Shown here: positions 22,268 through 30,811 of the stretch, one piece after another
How the letters are laid out: every line of letters begins with the position of its first letter
How positions within the stretch are numbered: position 1 is the first letter of the stretch
Source of the DNA: a virus
Length of the DNA stretch: 40,199 nucleotides
Reading direction: 5' to 3' (one strand)
IMG/VR virus record: IMGVR_UViG_3300020162_002490
Location: 1-40,199 of that record
The notes under the pieces: generated by a model
What the model was told of the DNA's origin: nothing
What the model saw: the letters and a program-made list of their open reading frames with translations, nothing else
Databases searched by the model: none
Translations under genes and position numbers: made by a program

Positions 22268-23575
22268 ATGAAAAATACATTTGTTATATCATGCCCTATA
22301 GATTGTTATGCGGGATATGGGGCTCGTTCAAGAGATTTAGTTAAAGCCTTAATTAACCTAGATAAGTACGATGTTAAGATTATGCCACAACGTTGGGGTA
22401 ATACACCTTGGAACTTTATTGAGGATCATAAAGAAGAATGGGGATTCTTAGTTCCCCATATAATGACTACTCAAATGACTTCACAACCTGACATTTGGGC
22501 CCAAATAACTGTACCTAATGAATTCCAACCTATAGGAAAATATAATATTGGCATAACAGCTGGTATTGAAACTACAGTATGTGCTCCACAGTGGATTGAA
22601 GGGATGAATAGAATGAATTTGAATTTAGTCTCATCTGAACATTCTAAAAAAGTATTCTTGGATTCTAAATTCCAAAAACAAGATGACCAAACTAGACAAG
22701 TAATAGGTACTGTTGAATTAACAGCACCAATTGAAGTATTATTTGAAGGAGTAGACATAACTAAATACTTTCCAGTAACATTAACACCAGCTTCAGAAAT
22801 AGGTCAAGCATTAGATACTATAGAAGAAAATTTTGCCTTCTTGTTTACAGGTCACTGGTTACAAGGTGATTTAGGTCAAGATAGAAAAGACGTAGGTGGT
22901 TTAGTTAAAATATTTTTTGAAACATTCAAAAATAAGAAATCCAAACCCGCTCTTATCTTAAAAACAATGTCTGGTCCTGCTTCTATTACTGATAGAGACC
23001 AAATATTAAAGAAAATTGATATAATTAGGGGTACAGTTAACTCTAAAAACTTACCTAATGTTTACCTATTCCATGGTGAGATATCAGATGATGAAGTAAA
23101 TCAATTATATAACCATTCTAAAATTAAAGCAATGGTTAGTTTAACTAAAGGTGAAGGGTTTGGTAGACCATTATTAGAGTTTACTCAAACTAAGAAACCA
23201 GTTATTGCTTCAAATTGGAGTGGTCAAGTTGATTTCTTAAATTCAGAATTCACATCTTTAATACCAGGTAATTTAACCTCAATACATCCATCTGCTCAAG
23301 TTAAAGATATGTTAATTGAAGGTTCACAATGGTTTACAGCTGATTATGGTTTTGTAAGTGGATTATTAAAAGATTATTTTGAAAATTATAAAAAATATCA
23401 AGATAATGGTAAACGTTTAGCTCATTATTGTAAAACTAATTTCTCATTTGAAAAAATGCAAGAAAAATTAGATACAATATTAACTTCTAATATACCTGAA
23501 TTCCCAAAACAAGTGCAGTTGAAATTACCTCAATTGAAAAAAATTGAATTACCAAAATTAAAAAAAGTAGAATAA
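22268..23575 (+). CDS. GT-B glycosyltransferase
   Basis: 435 residues. N-terminal domain: FVISCPIDCYAGYGARSRDL, a Gly-rich start typical of GT-B enzymes. C-terminal domain: MVSLTKGEGFGRPLLEFTQ and VIASNWSGQVDFL, the donor-binding E-x7-E region. After the catalytic domain it has a short repeat of LPQLKKIE/LPKLKKVE at the C-terminus, possibly a membrane- or protein-docking tail. Sugar and acceptor are unknown. It is joined by TAATG to the next gene. Confidence 0.83.
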   Translation: MKNTFVISCPIDCYAGYGARSRDLVKALINLDKYDVKIMPQRWGNTPWNFIEDHKEEWGFLVPHIMTTQMTSQPDIWAQITVPNEFQPIGKYNIGITAGIETTVCAPQWIEGMNRMNLNLVSSEHSKKVFLDSKFQKQDDQTRQVIGTVELTAPIEVLFEGVDITKYFPVTLTPASEIGQALDTIEENFAFLFTGHWLQGDLGQDRKDVGGLVKIFFETFKNKKSKPALILKTMSGPASITDRDQILKKIDIIRGTVNSKNLPNVYLFHGEISDDEVNQLYNHSKIKAMVSLTKGEGFGRPLLEFTQTKKPVIASNWSGQVDFLNSEFTSLIPGNLTSIHPSAQVKDMLIEGSQWFTADYGFVSGLLKDYFENYKKYQDNGKRLAHYCKTNFSFEKMQEKLDTILTSNIPEFPKQVQLKLPQLKKIELPKLKKVE

Positions 23576-24030
23576 TGAAAGATAAAGTAATAGAAAGTCC
23601 TTTAAATGGTGGGTTATGTTATGTAACACCTATTAATGAAATTAAAAATAGTTATTTTTGTTTCTCAACAGGGTTTCAAACAAATGATTTAATGGTTGAG
23701 GGTGAATTTGATTTTGAAACCTATGAAGAAACACTCCCTGAATTATATAAAGATCTAAAAAGAGTAGACGATAATAAGAGAGTATGGTACCCAGCTACTA
23801 TAAATATTCAGGACAAAGGAACAGTATTTGCAAATGGTAATAGTAAGGATAATTGGGTATGGGCCGGAGTATTAGCTGTTGAGGTAAGCGAGGAAGAAAA
23901 AGGCAAATTTAAAATACCTGGTACTGAAGAGTTTTATACTTATAAAACTGATATTAAAACCTTAAAAAATTATTCACAAGAAGATTTTATTGAGGCTTTA
24001 GATTATATAGGATTTTTTCAAGAAAAATAA
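23575..24030 (+). CDS. Hypothetical protein in glycan locus
   Basis: 151 residues, acidic, with beta-rich segments (YFCFSTGFQTND, RVWYPATINIQD, NWVWAGVLAVEV). No glycosyltransferase motif. The overlap with the preceding transferase and the following GT2 gene suggests it belongs to the locus, but similar-looking proteins are also common elsewhere in phages, so the link is not proven. Confidence 0.6.
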   Translation: MKDKVIESPLNGGLCYVTPINEIKNSYFCFSTGFQTNDLMVEGEFDFETYEETLPELYKDLKRVDDNKRVWYPATINIQDKGTVFANGNSKDNWVWAGVLAVEVSEEEKGKFKIPGTEEFYTYKTDIKTLKNYSQEDFIEALDYIGFFQEK

Positions 24031-24031
24031 T

Positions 24032-24646
24032 ATGAAAATAAGTTATGCAATAACAGTTTGTAATGAATTGGAGGAAGTGAAAAGACTAGTCAACTTCCTC
24101 CATTCCAACAAACGTGAACAAGATGAAATAGTTATTCTATTTGATGAAAAAAATGGTACACAGATAGTAAAAGACTACCTAACATCCATAGCTCACCAGG
24201 CTGCAGTAGCAGTTCATGATTTTGAAAATCACTTTGCTGATTGGAAAAACTTACTAACATCATACTGCACTGGAGATTATATCTTTCAGATAGATGCTGA
24301 TGAGATTCCTCATCTCAATTTAATTGAAAACCTACCTACACTATTAGAGACCAACGACATTGACATGCTCAGAATACCTAGAGTTAATACCGTAGAAGGA
24401 TTAACAGAGGAACATATTAAGAAGTGGGGATGGAATGTAAACGAAAAAGGATGGGTGAACTGGGCTGATTGGCAAATGAGAATTTATAAAAATGCTCCTC
24501 ATATTAAATGGGTTAATAAAGTACATGAAGTATTAGAAGGATTTAAGATTCACGGTATGCTTCCAGTAGAAGAGGAGTGGGCTTTGTACCATCCAAAAAC
24601 AATTGATAGACAAGAAAGACAAAATAATTACTATGATACTCTCTAA
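24032..24646 (+). CDS. GT2-like glycosyltransferase, short
   Basis: 204 residues. ISYAITVCNELEEVKRLV is a GT-A start; FQIDADEIP holds a DxD-type metal and sugar-nucleotide motif; RIYKNAPHIKWVNKVHE, then HPKTIDRQ, resembles LPS core transferases of the WaaE type. The protein is shorter than those (about 250) but includes the usual closing region, so it is not obviously truncated. Probably inverting, using a nucleotide sugar. Confidence 0.75.
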   Translation: MKISYAITVCNELEEVKRLVNFLHSNKREQDEIVILFDEKNGTQIVKDYLTSIAHQAAVAVHDFENHFADWKNLLTSYCTGDYIFQIDADEIPHLNLIENLPTLLETNDIDMLRIPRVNTVEGLTEEHIKKWGWNVNEKGWVNWADWQMRIYKNAPHIKWVNKVHEVLEGFKIHGMLPVEEEWALYHPKTIDRQERQNNYYDTL

Positions 24647-24656
24647 AATAAATAGT

Positions 24657-24812
24657 ATGAAAACCGTTTTATTTTTTGACCCAAACCTTAGAGAATTAGT
24701 AAATAATTTTGATCCTCAAAAATATTTTATTATATTAAATGAGTTATTTAATTATACTAAAGAAAATTTAACAACCAAAAATATAGCAAATTATATATTA
24801 TCAAAAATATGA
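24657..24812 (+). CDS. Hypothetical protein, 51 aa
   Basis: ATG 24657 is preferred; longer readings would begin inside the previous gene. The product (KTVLFFDPNLRELV, then KYFIILNELFNYTK) is helical and has no motif. It overlaps the aminotransferase-like gene by an ATGA. Function unknown. Confidence 0.5.
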   Translation: MKTVLFFDPNLRELVNNFDPQKYFIILNELFNYTKENLTTKNIANYILSKI

Positions 24813-26098
24813 TCCAATTAGAAGACATTCAAAAATTAGTAGGTAATCATTTACCACCTTATTTACTTAATAGCAAAAAATTCATCCCAGGTGAAAGTAC
24901 AGTATGGTATTCAGGTCCATATTGGAATAATAAAGAAATTGAAGCTGCTTTAGATACTTTCCTAAATGGAGCTTGGGTCACAACTGGGGCTAAAGTTAAT
25001 CGTTTTGAAATGAAATTCGGAAAAAAATTCAAAACAAAATACTCTCATATGGTCAACTCAGGTTCATCAGCTAACCTAGTATTAATTGCTGCCTTGAAAA
25101 AACGATTCAATTGGGCTGACGGAGACGAAATCATTGTATCACCTGTAGGATTTGCAACCACTATATCAGTTATTGATCAAAATAAACTAAAACCTGTATT
25201 TATTGATATTGAATGGGATACTTTAAACTTTGATTTAAACCTAATTGAAGCTAAAATTACACCTCGTACTAAAGCAATATTTGTATCACCTGTATTAGGT
25301 AACGCCCCTGACTTTGATAAGTTAGTAGAGATAGCTCAAAAACATAATATATTATTAGTTGGTGATAATTGTGATAGTTTAGGTTCTAAATGGGATGATA
25401 AATACTTAAATGAGTATTATGTCGCTTATTCAAATTCATTTTACCCCTCACACCATATCTCAACAGGTGAAGGTGGTATGGTTTGTACTAATGATGAGGA
25501 ACTTAAAAAGTTAGTTATGAGTTATTCATGGTGGGGTAGAGCTTGCTATTGTGTAGGTGCTGCTAACTTATTGCAGCAAGGTAGTTGTGGATGTAGATTT
25601 GGTAGACATTTAGAAGGATATGAAAATGATATTGATCATAAATATATCTTTGACAATATGGGTTACAATCTTAAACCATTAGATTTACAAGGTGCAATTG
25701 GTTTAGTACAGTTAGAAAAGATAGATGAAATTGATGCTAATAGAAAAAATTCTAAAACCCGATTAGATAAAATCTTTACTGATAATATCCCAGGACTTAG
25801 AGCAATTAACTCATTAGATAAAGCAAGCACTAATTGGTTCGGAACACCTTTTATATGTGACGAGCCTGGATTAAAACATAAATTAGTTCAACATTTAGAA
25901 GAGAATTTAATTCAAACTAGAAATTACTTTGCAGGTAATATTTTAATGCATCCAGGTTACAAACATTTAGGTGACTATAAAGAATTTCCTGAAGCAAATA
26001 AAGTGTTAGATAAGGTATTTTTTATAGGTGCTGCTCCTCATTACACTGAAGAAATATTTAGTTATGTTGAAGAAGTAGTTAAAAAATTTAATAAATAA
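24809..26098 (+). CDS. RfbH/DdhC-like dehydrase (E1), PMP and Fe-S dependent
   Basis: 429 residues, DegT/DnrJ/EryC1 fold, the size of CDP-4-keto-6-deoxyglucose-3-dehydrase (E1). The cofactor Lys of ordinary aminotransferases is replaced by His: SFYPSHHISTGEGG (H215), as in E1. Cys188 in GDNCDSLGS, Cys246 and Cys248 in WGRACYC have the E1 [2Fe-2S] spacing C-x57-C-x-C; Cys260 or Cys262 would be the fourth ligand (spacing longer than I recall for E1). E1 removes the C3 hydroxyl of a CDP-4-keto-6-deoxysugar toward 3,6-dideoxyhexoses. No E3 reductase or CDP-sugar synthase is in the window, so host enzymes may supply them. Confidence 0.85.
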   Translation: MIQLEDIQKLVGNHLPPYLLNSKKFIPGESTVWYSGPYWNNKEIEAALDTFLNGAWVTTGAKVNRFEMKFGKKFKTKYSHMVNSGSSANLVLIAALKKRFNWADGDEIIVSPVGFATTISVIDQNKLKPVFIDIEWDTLNFDLNLIEAKITPRTKAIFVSPVLGNAPDFDKLVEIAQKHNILLVGDNCDSLGSKWDDKYLNEYYVAYSNSFYPSHHISTGEGGMVCTNDEELKKLVMSYSWWGRACYCVGAANLLQQGSCGCRFGRHLEGYENDIDHKYIFDNMGYNLKPLDLQGAIGLVQLEKIDEIDANRKNSKTRLDKIFTDNIPGLRAINSLDKASTNWFGTPFICDEPGLKHKLVQHLEENLIQTRNYFAGNILMHPGYKHLGDYKEFPEANKVLDKVFFIGAAPHYTEEIFSYVEEVVKKFNK

Positions 26099-26099
26099 A

Positions 26100-26303
26100 A
26101 TGGATTTACAATCTAGTATAAAATCTCAAGGTGAGTATGTGACCCAAATTATCCATTTTACTGGAGGTGAAAAACGTACTTTTGAAAACATTAAATCTAC
26201 ATCAGTTAAGCAAGGCCAGTTTACTAAATTATTAACTAAAGATGGTAGAATGATTTTGATAAATGATAAAAATGTTCTCTGTATAGAGGTATTTTCTGAA
26301 TGA
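26100..26303 (+). CDS. Small hypothetical protein, 67 aa
   Basis: A compact beta-rich protein (YVTQIIHFTGGEKRTFENI, TKLLTKDGRMILIND, VLCIEVF). I believe similar short proteins are common in phages of Bacteroidota, with no known role. It lies between the dehydrase and SDR genes and overlaps the latter's start by four bases. Confidence 0.6.
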   Translation: MDLQSSIKSQGEYVTQIIHFTGGEKRTFENIKSTSVKQGQFTKLLTKDGRMILINDKNVLCIEVFSE

Positions 26304-27022
26304 AAGTAGTTATTTTAGGTGATGGATTATTAGGGAGTAATATTCATCAAATAATGAGATGGGATATTATATCAAGAAAACAAGATGGTTTTGATATTAC
26401 TCAACCTGAATTGTTTCATAAATATTTTATAGAATGTCATGAAGGGGTTATCTTTACTCCTAAATACAATGTCATTATTAATTGTATAGCTAATACTAAT
26501 ACTTACAGTACTAGTAAGCAAGATCATTGGAATATAAATTATAAAGGAGTAGCAGACTTAGTTGATTTCTGTAACATTCATAACATTAAATTAGTTCATA
26601 TATCGTCAGATTATGTTTATACTAATTCAATAGAAAATGCCTCAGAGAATGATGTTCCTATTCATGGTGACAACTGGTATTCATACACTAAATTATTAGC
26701 AGATGCTTATATTGAATTAAAATCTAATAATTATTTAATTTGTAGAGGTACTCATAAACCTAAACCATTTCCTTATGATAAAGCCTGGGTTAATCAAATA
26801 GGTAATTTTGATTATGTAGATTGTATAGCAACTTATATTACTTATTTAATTAATATGGATTTTACAGGATTATATAATATAGGTACTGAAACTAAAACAA
26901 TGTATGAATTGGCTAAACAAACTAATCCTAATATTAAACAGGCCTTCAAACCCGAAAATATACCTACTAATACCACTATGAATCTTAATAAATTGAAAGA
27001 ACAATGCTTATTAAAGAATTAG
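26300..27022 (+). CDS. NAD(P)-dependent sugar reductase (SDR, RmlD-like)
   Basis: 240 residues. Rossmann motif ILGDGLLGSN (G7-x-G9-xx-G12), a serine in HISSDYVYT, and the catalytic Y127-xxx-K131 in WYSYTKLLAD: an extended short-chain dehydrogenase. RmlD-type enzymes reduce the C4 keto group of nucleotide-linked 6-deoxysugars. Next to the E1-like dehydrase, a role as C4 reductase on a 3-deoxy or 6-deoxysugar is plausible but inferred. Slightly shorter than RmlD (about 300), lacking part of the C-terminal substrate domain. Confidence 0.8.
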   Translation: MKVVILGDGLLGSNIHQIMRWDIISRKQDGFDITQPELFHKYFIECHEGVIFTPKYNVIINCIANTNTYSTSKQDHWNINYKGVADLVDFCNIHNIKLVHISSDYVYTNSIENASENDVPIHGDNWYSYTKLLADAYIELKSNNYLICRGTHKPKPFPYDKAWVNQIGNFDYVDCIATYITYLINMDFTGLYNIGTETKTMYELAKQTNPNIKQAFKPENIPTNTTMNLNKLKEQCLLKN

Positions 27023-27804
27023 TAAATAAATCTGTATATGGAACTATAGGTTATATTTCTTCTCAAGAAGATATAGATACTTTAGAACAGTATTTAATTT
27101 ATAATTTACCTATTTTAACTGAATATAAACAGATAATAGTCGCGACTAATTGGAAACAATTAGATTTAAACCTTATAAATCGACATATTGATATGTGGGA
27201 AAGGTATTTTCCTAATGTTGTAATAATAGACTCTGAAGTAAATAGAGGACATAACCATGGATATGCTGATTTAGATAATCTTATAATAAATTATTGTAAA
27301 GAGAACAATATAGATTGGTTATGTAAATCTGCTAATGATACTATATTGATTGATAGTTTTTTTGAAAAAGAAATACCTGAAGCCGATTTTTATTATTTAA
27401 ATGGAGTAGGTTATGGTGGAATGGTTCCATTTAATTTTGATTTTGATAAAATAATAGAAGAAGCTTTTTACCCACAAACTAATTTCTATTTTATAAATGT
27501 ATCTAAAATAGATTATTTAAATGATAAACAATTTTTGGATGAAACTTATAATTACATTCAAACTATAATCAATTATAATGGTAAAATATGGGAATATATT
27601 AAAGGATGGTCATGTGAAGATTTCTTAAAAAACTGTGTTCAAAGAAATAACCTTTCAAAACATCATTTAATTCCTTTAAATAAGTATCATATTCTTTTAC
27701 AACATGTTAAAGATAATATTCTACATGATTGTAGTCATAAAAATCTATTAATAGAAGGAGTATGCCATATGCATTATAAAGAACAACCTATGACTATAAT
27801 ATGA
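27004..27804 (+). CDS. Predicted GT-A-like glycosyltransferase
   Basis: 266 residues. NRGHNHGYADLDNLIINYCKENNIDW (summarised) followed by LCKSANDTILID resembles the donor-binding region of GT-A enzymes, with ANDT in the DxD position. FYYLNGVGYGGM and WSCEDFLKN may form the acceptor side. It is more divergent than its neighbours, so the call rests on the pattern and the surrounding glycosyltransferase genes. It overlaps both neighbours. Confidence 0.55.
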   Translation: MLIKELVNKSVYGTIGYISSQEDIDTLEQYLIYNLPILTEYKQIIVATNWKQLDLNLINRHIDMWERYFPNVVIIDSEVNRGHNHGYADLDNLIINYCKENNIDWLCKSANDTILIDSFFEKEIPEADFYYLNGVGYGGMVPFNFDFDKIIEEAFYPQTNFYFINVSKIDYLNDKQFLDETYNYIQTIINYNGKIWEYIKGWSCEDFLKNCVQRNNLSKHHLIPLNKYHILLQHVKDNILHDCSHKNLLIEGVCHMHYKEQPMTII

Positions 27805-28487
27805 AAAAGTATTTAATTATATCACCTCTAGGAGATAAATCCCTATGTGAAGAATGGCTTTACAAAGCATCTAATTTTGATATAGTATTTCTTTATTATG
27901 GGGATAATTTTGAAAAGGCCCAATATTATTTAAAATACACACCTTATATTTATTCAGCTAAAGGAACCAAATATTCATTAATTAAATCATTTATTCAGGA
28001 TAATTTAGAATTTCTATCTCAATATACTCATATTTGGTTACCTGATGATGATGTTTCTATATCAACTGATGAAATTAATAGATTATTTGAGTTTGCTAAA
28101 GACCATGATTTAAGTATCTGTCAGCCTTCTATGGGTGGTTATGTATCTCATGAAATAACTAAACAAGTTCCTAATAGTTTATTAAGATATACTAATTTTG
28201 TAGAAGTATTAGCACCTATGTTTAATTTAGAGTCATTATTAAAAGTATATGAAACTTTTGATGAAAATTATTCAAGTTGGGGTTTTGATTACTTATGGGC
28301 ACATTTACTTAATTACCCTCAAGATAAAATAGCTATTATAGATGATATAATAATGATTCATACTAAACCTGTGGGGCAAGATTATTCACACTTCCCAAGA
28401 CAACCTTGGGATGAATTAATAGAACTTTTAAGTAAATATAATATTATTAAACAAGAAATTAATTATTCTCATATATGGAAAAAATAA
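27801..28487 (+). CDS. DUF707-like putative glycosyltransferase
   Basis: 228 residues. YTHIWLPDDDVSIS carries a run of acidic residues in the DxD position; SSWGFDYLWAHLL and AIIDDIIMIHTKPVG match the conserved closing region of the DUF707 family, whose members have a GT-A-like fold. Likely a sugar transferase of the locus. It begins in an ATGA overlap and overlaps the next gene by 13 bases. Confidence 0.72.
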   Translation: MKKYLIISPLGDKSLCEEWLYKASNFDIVFLYYGDNFEKAQYYLKYTPYIYSAKGTKYSLIKSFIQDNLEFLSQYTHIWLPDDDVSISTDEINRLFEFAKDHDLSICQPSMGGYVSHEITKQVPNSLLRYTNFVEVLAPMFNLESLLKVYETFDENYSSWGFDYLWAHLLNYPQDKIAIIDDIIMIHTKPVGQDYSHFPRQPWDELIELLSKYNIIKQEINYSHIWKK

Positions 28488-29662
28488 CATATTGTATACC
28501 TAGTAAATCTAATTTAAGATACTTAAAAACTTGTATACCTTCTATTAGAAATAACGCCCACCGACCTGACCATGACATTATAATATTTGTTGACTCAGAT
28601 GAAGATGGTACTATAGAATGGTTAGAACAAGTTAAAGATAAATATAATTTATCTTATTATGTTAATCCGGATTTAGGGAAATCCTTATTTGGGATTGGTA
28701 AAGCCTATGATTATTGTATTGAAAAATCAACTACAGACGTATTTACAATTTTTCATGCTGATATGATGTTAGGTAAAGATGCTGATTTAAAAGCTTTTAA
28801 TCATTTAAAACCTAAAACTGTAGTTTGTGCTACTCGTATTGAACCACCAATACATCCAAATAATGGAGAAAAAATCTTACTTGACTTTGGAATGTGGCCT
28901 GAAGAGTTTAAAGAAACTGAATTTAATGCTTACGTTGAACAGCATAATAGTGATAATAAAATCACTAATGGCATATTTGCTCCTTGGATGATGTATAAAA
29001 ATGATTTTATAGCTTTAGGGGGTCATGATCCTATTCTACATTCATGTAGAGAAGACTCAGATGTATTTAATAGAATGAAATTAGCAGGATATGAATTTAT
29101 ACAACCCTGGAACTCATTAGTTTATCATTTAACAGGTAGAGGTGCTGGTAGTTTTGACGGTGATCCAGAACGTCATGCTAAATGGAAAGCTGATATGAAT
29201 AGATCCACTTTAGAATTTATTCGTAAATGGGGTTCAAATGTAAATCATACAGAATTAATGGAACCTATTATAGCTCCTAAGTATAATATAGCTTATGTAA
29301 TTAAACATGCTAATATGCAAATTGTAGAAGTGTTAGAACCTTGGTGTGATAGAATGTACATTGATGACGAAATGGGAGTATTGCGAGTAGCATATTTTGA
29401 GAATGAACATAAGAATACATCTTATGATTTAACCAAACGAGTTTTTGATACAAAATATAACGATCCTAAGGGAGAAAATGATATTATAGTGGAATTTGAT
29501 GCTAAACAATTTACTAATGCTGATTTTGCCTTTCTACAAAAATTTCCTGAGGTAGTGAAAGATAATGGAGATATAGGTGAATTTGAATTTAATATATTTA
29601 AAATAACTATTAATTCAATGACTGAGTATCAAAATGATTTAATTTATCTTAATAATAATTAA
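28475..29662 (+). CDS. GT2 family glycosyltransferase
   Basis: 395 residues. The N-terminal GT-A domain has ITYCIPSKSNLRYLKTCI, VDSDEDGT and FHADMMLGK (the DxD-like site), then GGHDPILHSCREDSDVFNR, the acceptor ED(D/x) motif of GT2 enzymes. An extra C-terminal domain of about 130 residues (from IIAPKYNIAYVIKH) is beta-rich and unassigned. It closes the glycan locus; the following gene belongs to a different group. Confidence 0.82.
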   Translation: MEKITYCIPSKSNLRYLKTCIPSIRNNAHRPDHDIIIFVDSDEDGTIEWLEQVKDKYNLSYYVNPDLGKSLFGIGKAYDYCIEKSTTDVFTIFHADMMLGKDADLKAFNHLKPKTVVCATRIEPPIHPNNGEKILLDFGMWPEEFKETEFNAYVEQHNSDNKITNGIFAPWMMYKNDFIALGGHDPILHSCREDSDVFNRMKLAGYEFIQPWNSLVYHLTGRGAGSFDGDPERHAKWKADMNRSTLEFIRKWGSNVNHTELMEPIIAPKYNIAYVIKHANMQIVEVLEPWCDRMYIDDEMGVLRVAYFENEHKNTSYDLTKRVFDTKYNDPKGENDIIVEFDAKQFTNADFAFLQKFPEVVKDNGDIGEFEFNIFKITINSMTEYQNDLIYLNNN

Positions 29663-29675
29663 TATTTATACTAAA

Positions 29676-30110
29676 ATGAATAATATGAAATTTAAATTAC
29701 AAGATTTTTTCTTAAGTGAAGAACTTCTTAGAGAAGAAGGTGAATTAAATTATGAGGCTACTTTAGGTGGTGAAAAATTTAGAGTAGTAGTTGATGTAAA
29801 TAAAAACCCAACTAAAAAAGGCATTAAAGTTAAATTCTTCCCAGTTAATGAACAAGGAATGGTACTTAATAATTTAACACCCGAAGAAATAGACACATTA
29901 CAAAATAGTATCGCAACATCAATATCTAAAAAATTCAATGAATATGGTTTAGAATTTGACAGAGATACAGATGCCCCAGATAAACAAGCAGCCAATTTTC
30001 AAATACCTTTAGATTCAGTTTTTACTTTCATTAGAGATAAAGTATTAGGTGGAGGTGAAGAAGCATCAGCTGCAGAAACAGAGGTTCCAAATGAAGAAGA
30101 AAACACCTAA
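29676..30110 (+). CDS. Candidate internal head or virion protein with leader
   Basis: 144 residues. The N-terminus MNNMKFKLQDFFLSEELLREE resembles the leaders at 31535 and 32235 (FNLKxFLxEGxLLKE), with LSE in the place of a possible protease site. The body is acidic and beta-rich (VVVDVNKNPTKKGIKVKFFPV), ending in a Glu/Ala-rich tail. In T4, head-packaged proteins start with a short targeting peptide cut after (L/I)xE by the prohead protease. That role is inferred here. ATG 29685 is an alternative start. Confidence 0.6.
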   Translation: MNNMKFKLQDFFLSEELLREEGELNYEATLGGEKFRVVVDVNKNPTKKGIKVKFFPVNEQGMVLNNLTPEEIDTLQNSIATSISKKFNEYGLEFDRDTDAPDKQAANFQIPLDSVFTFIRDKVLGGGEEASAAETEVPNEEENT

Positions 30111-30411
30111 TTTAGTTCTAACAAATTATAGTTTAAGAGGGGTACTAGATACCCTTTTTAATACTAAAATTCAAGAAATTTTATATGTTGAAACTTTTAA
30201 CAATATAAAAAAAGCATTACAAGAAAAAAAACGAGAATGCGTTGTATGTGATATTGGACAATTAGAAACCACTATAACACTTTCTAAACCTAATTGGGAG
30301 CCTGCTTTATATTCAATATTAGAATATTATATTAAGATAGAGGATTATGATACATGTTCTCAAATTAATAAATTAATACAAGAGTTAAATGGAGAAGGAA
30401 GTAAAAAATAA
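30091..30411 (+). CDS. Small protein, paralog of the 33377 gene
   Basis: 106 residues from ATG 30091; earlier starts would only extend it inside the previous gene. Its C-terminal half (TITLSKPNWEPALYS, then YDTCSQINKLIQEL) matches the C-terminal half of the gene at 33377 (VILTVQEHEWERALE, then YEMCSQVKKLLETI). Helical; one conserved Cys. No known family. The duplicated region suggests a repeated accessory function. Confidence 0.6.
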   Translation: MKKKTPNLVLTNYSLRGVLDTLFNTKIQEILYVETFNNIKKALQEKKRECVVCDIGQLETTITLSKPNWEPALYSILEYYIKIEDYDTCSQINKLIQELNGEGSKK

Positions 30412-30808
30412 TCTTGAAGAGGGATTTAATAAACTTTTCAATACAACAATTAATATTAAAAGACAAAAAAAAGATAAAGAATTAAGAAAAAAAACTTTAT
30501 TTATATCTCTTATTAAACAATATGAAGAATCTATATCCAATTCATTTAAGCTATTTGAAGGTTTTGGAATTGATCTAAAAGATTATGAAGATAATTACCA
30601 TCAAATCATAGATAAAGTAATTCTATTAAGTTGGGGACCTGATATATATGAGGTAATTAATTATTATTTATATGATCGTTTTGCTATAGATGGGTTACCT
30701 AATTGTATTATAGAACAAATTGATGGGGAGGAACAAGAAGTGTTTTTAAGTAATCCTGAAGAATTGTATAATTATTTAGTAAATATAAATCCAAATTTTT
30801 TAAAATAA
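30389..30808 (+). CDS. Hypothetical protein, 139 aa
   Basis: Mostly helical, basic in the first third (INIKRQKKDKELRKK) and acidic later. The segment FNKLFNTTINIKR resembles DTLFNTKIQEIL in the preceding gene, hinting at a distant relation or shared binding element. No motif. Overlaps the previous gene by 23 bases. Confidence 0.55.
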   Translation: MEKEVKNNLEEGFNKLFNTTINIKRQKKDKELRKKTLFISLIKQYEESISNSFKLFEGFGIDLKDYEDNYHQIIDKVILLSWGPDIYEVINYYLYDRFAIDGLPNCIIEQIDGEEQEVFLSNPEELYNYLVNINPNFLK

Positions 30809-30811
30809 GTT

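Noticed and set aside
22471-22758. - strand open frame in a glycosyltransferase gene
   Set aside because: Opposite conserved GT-B coding sequence, no start signal, no promoter on that strand.
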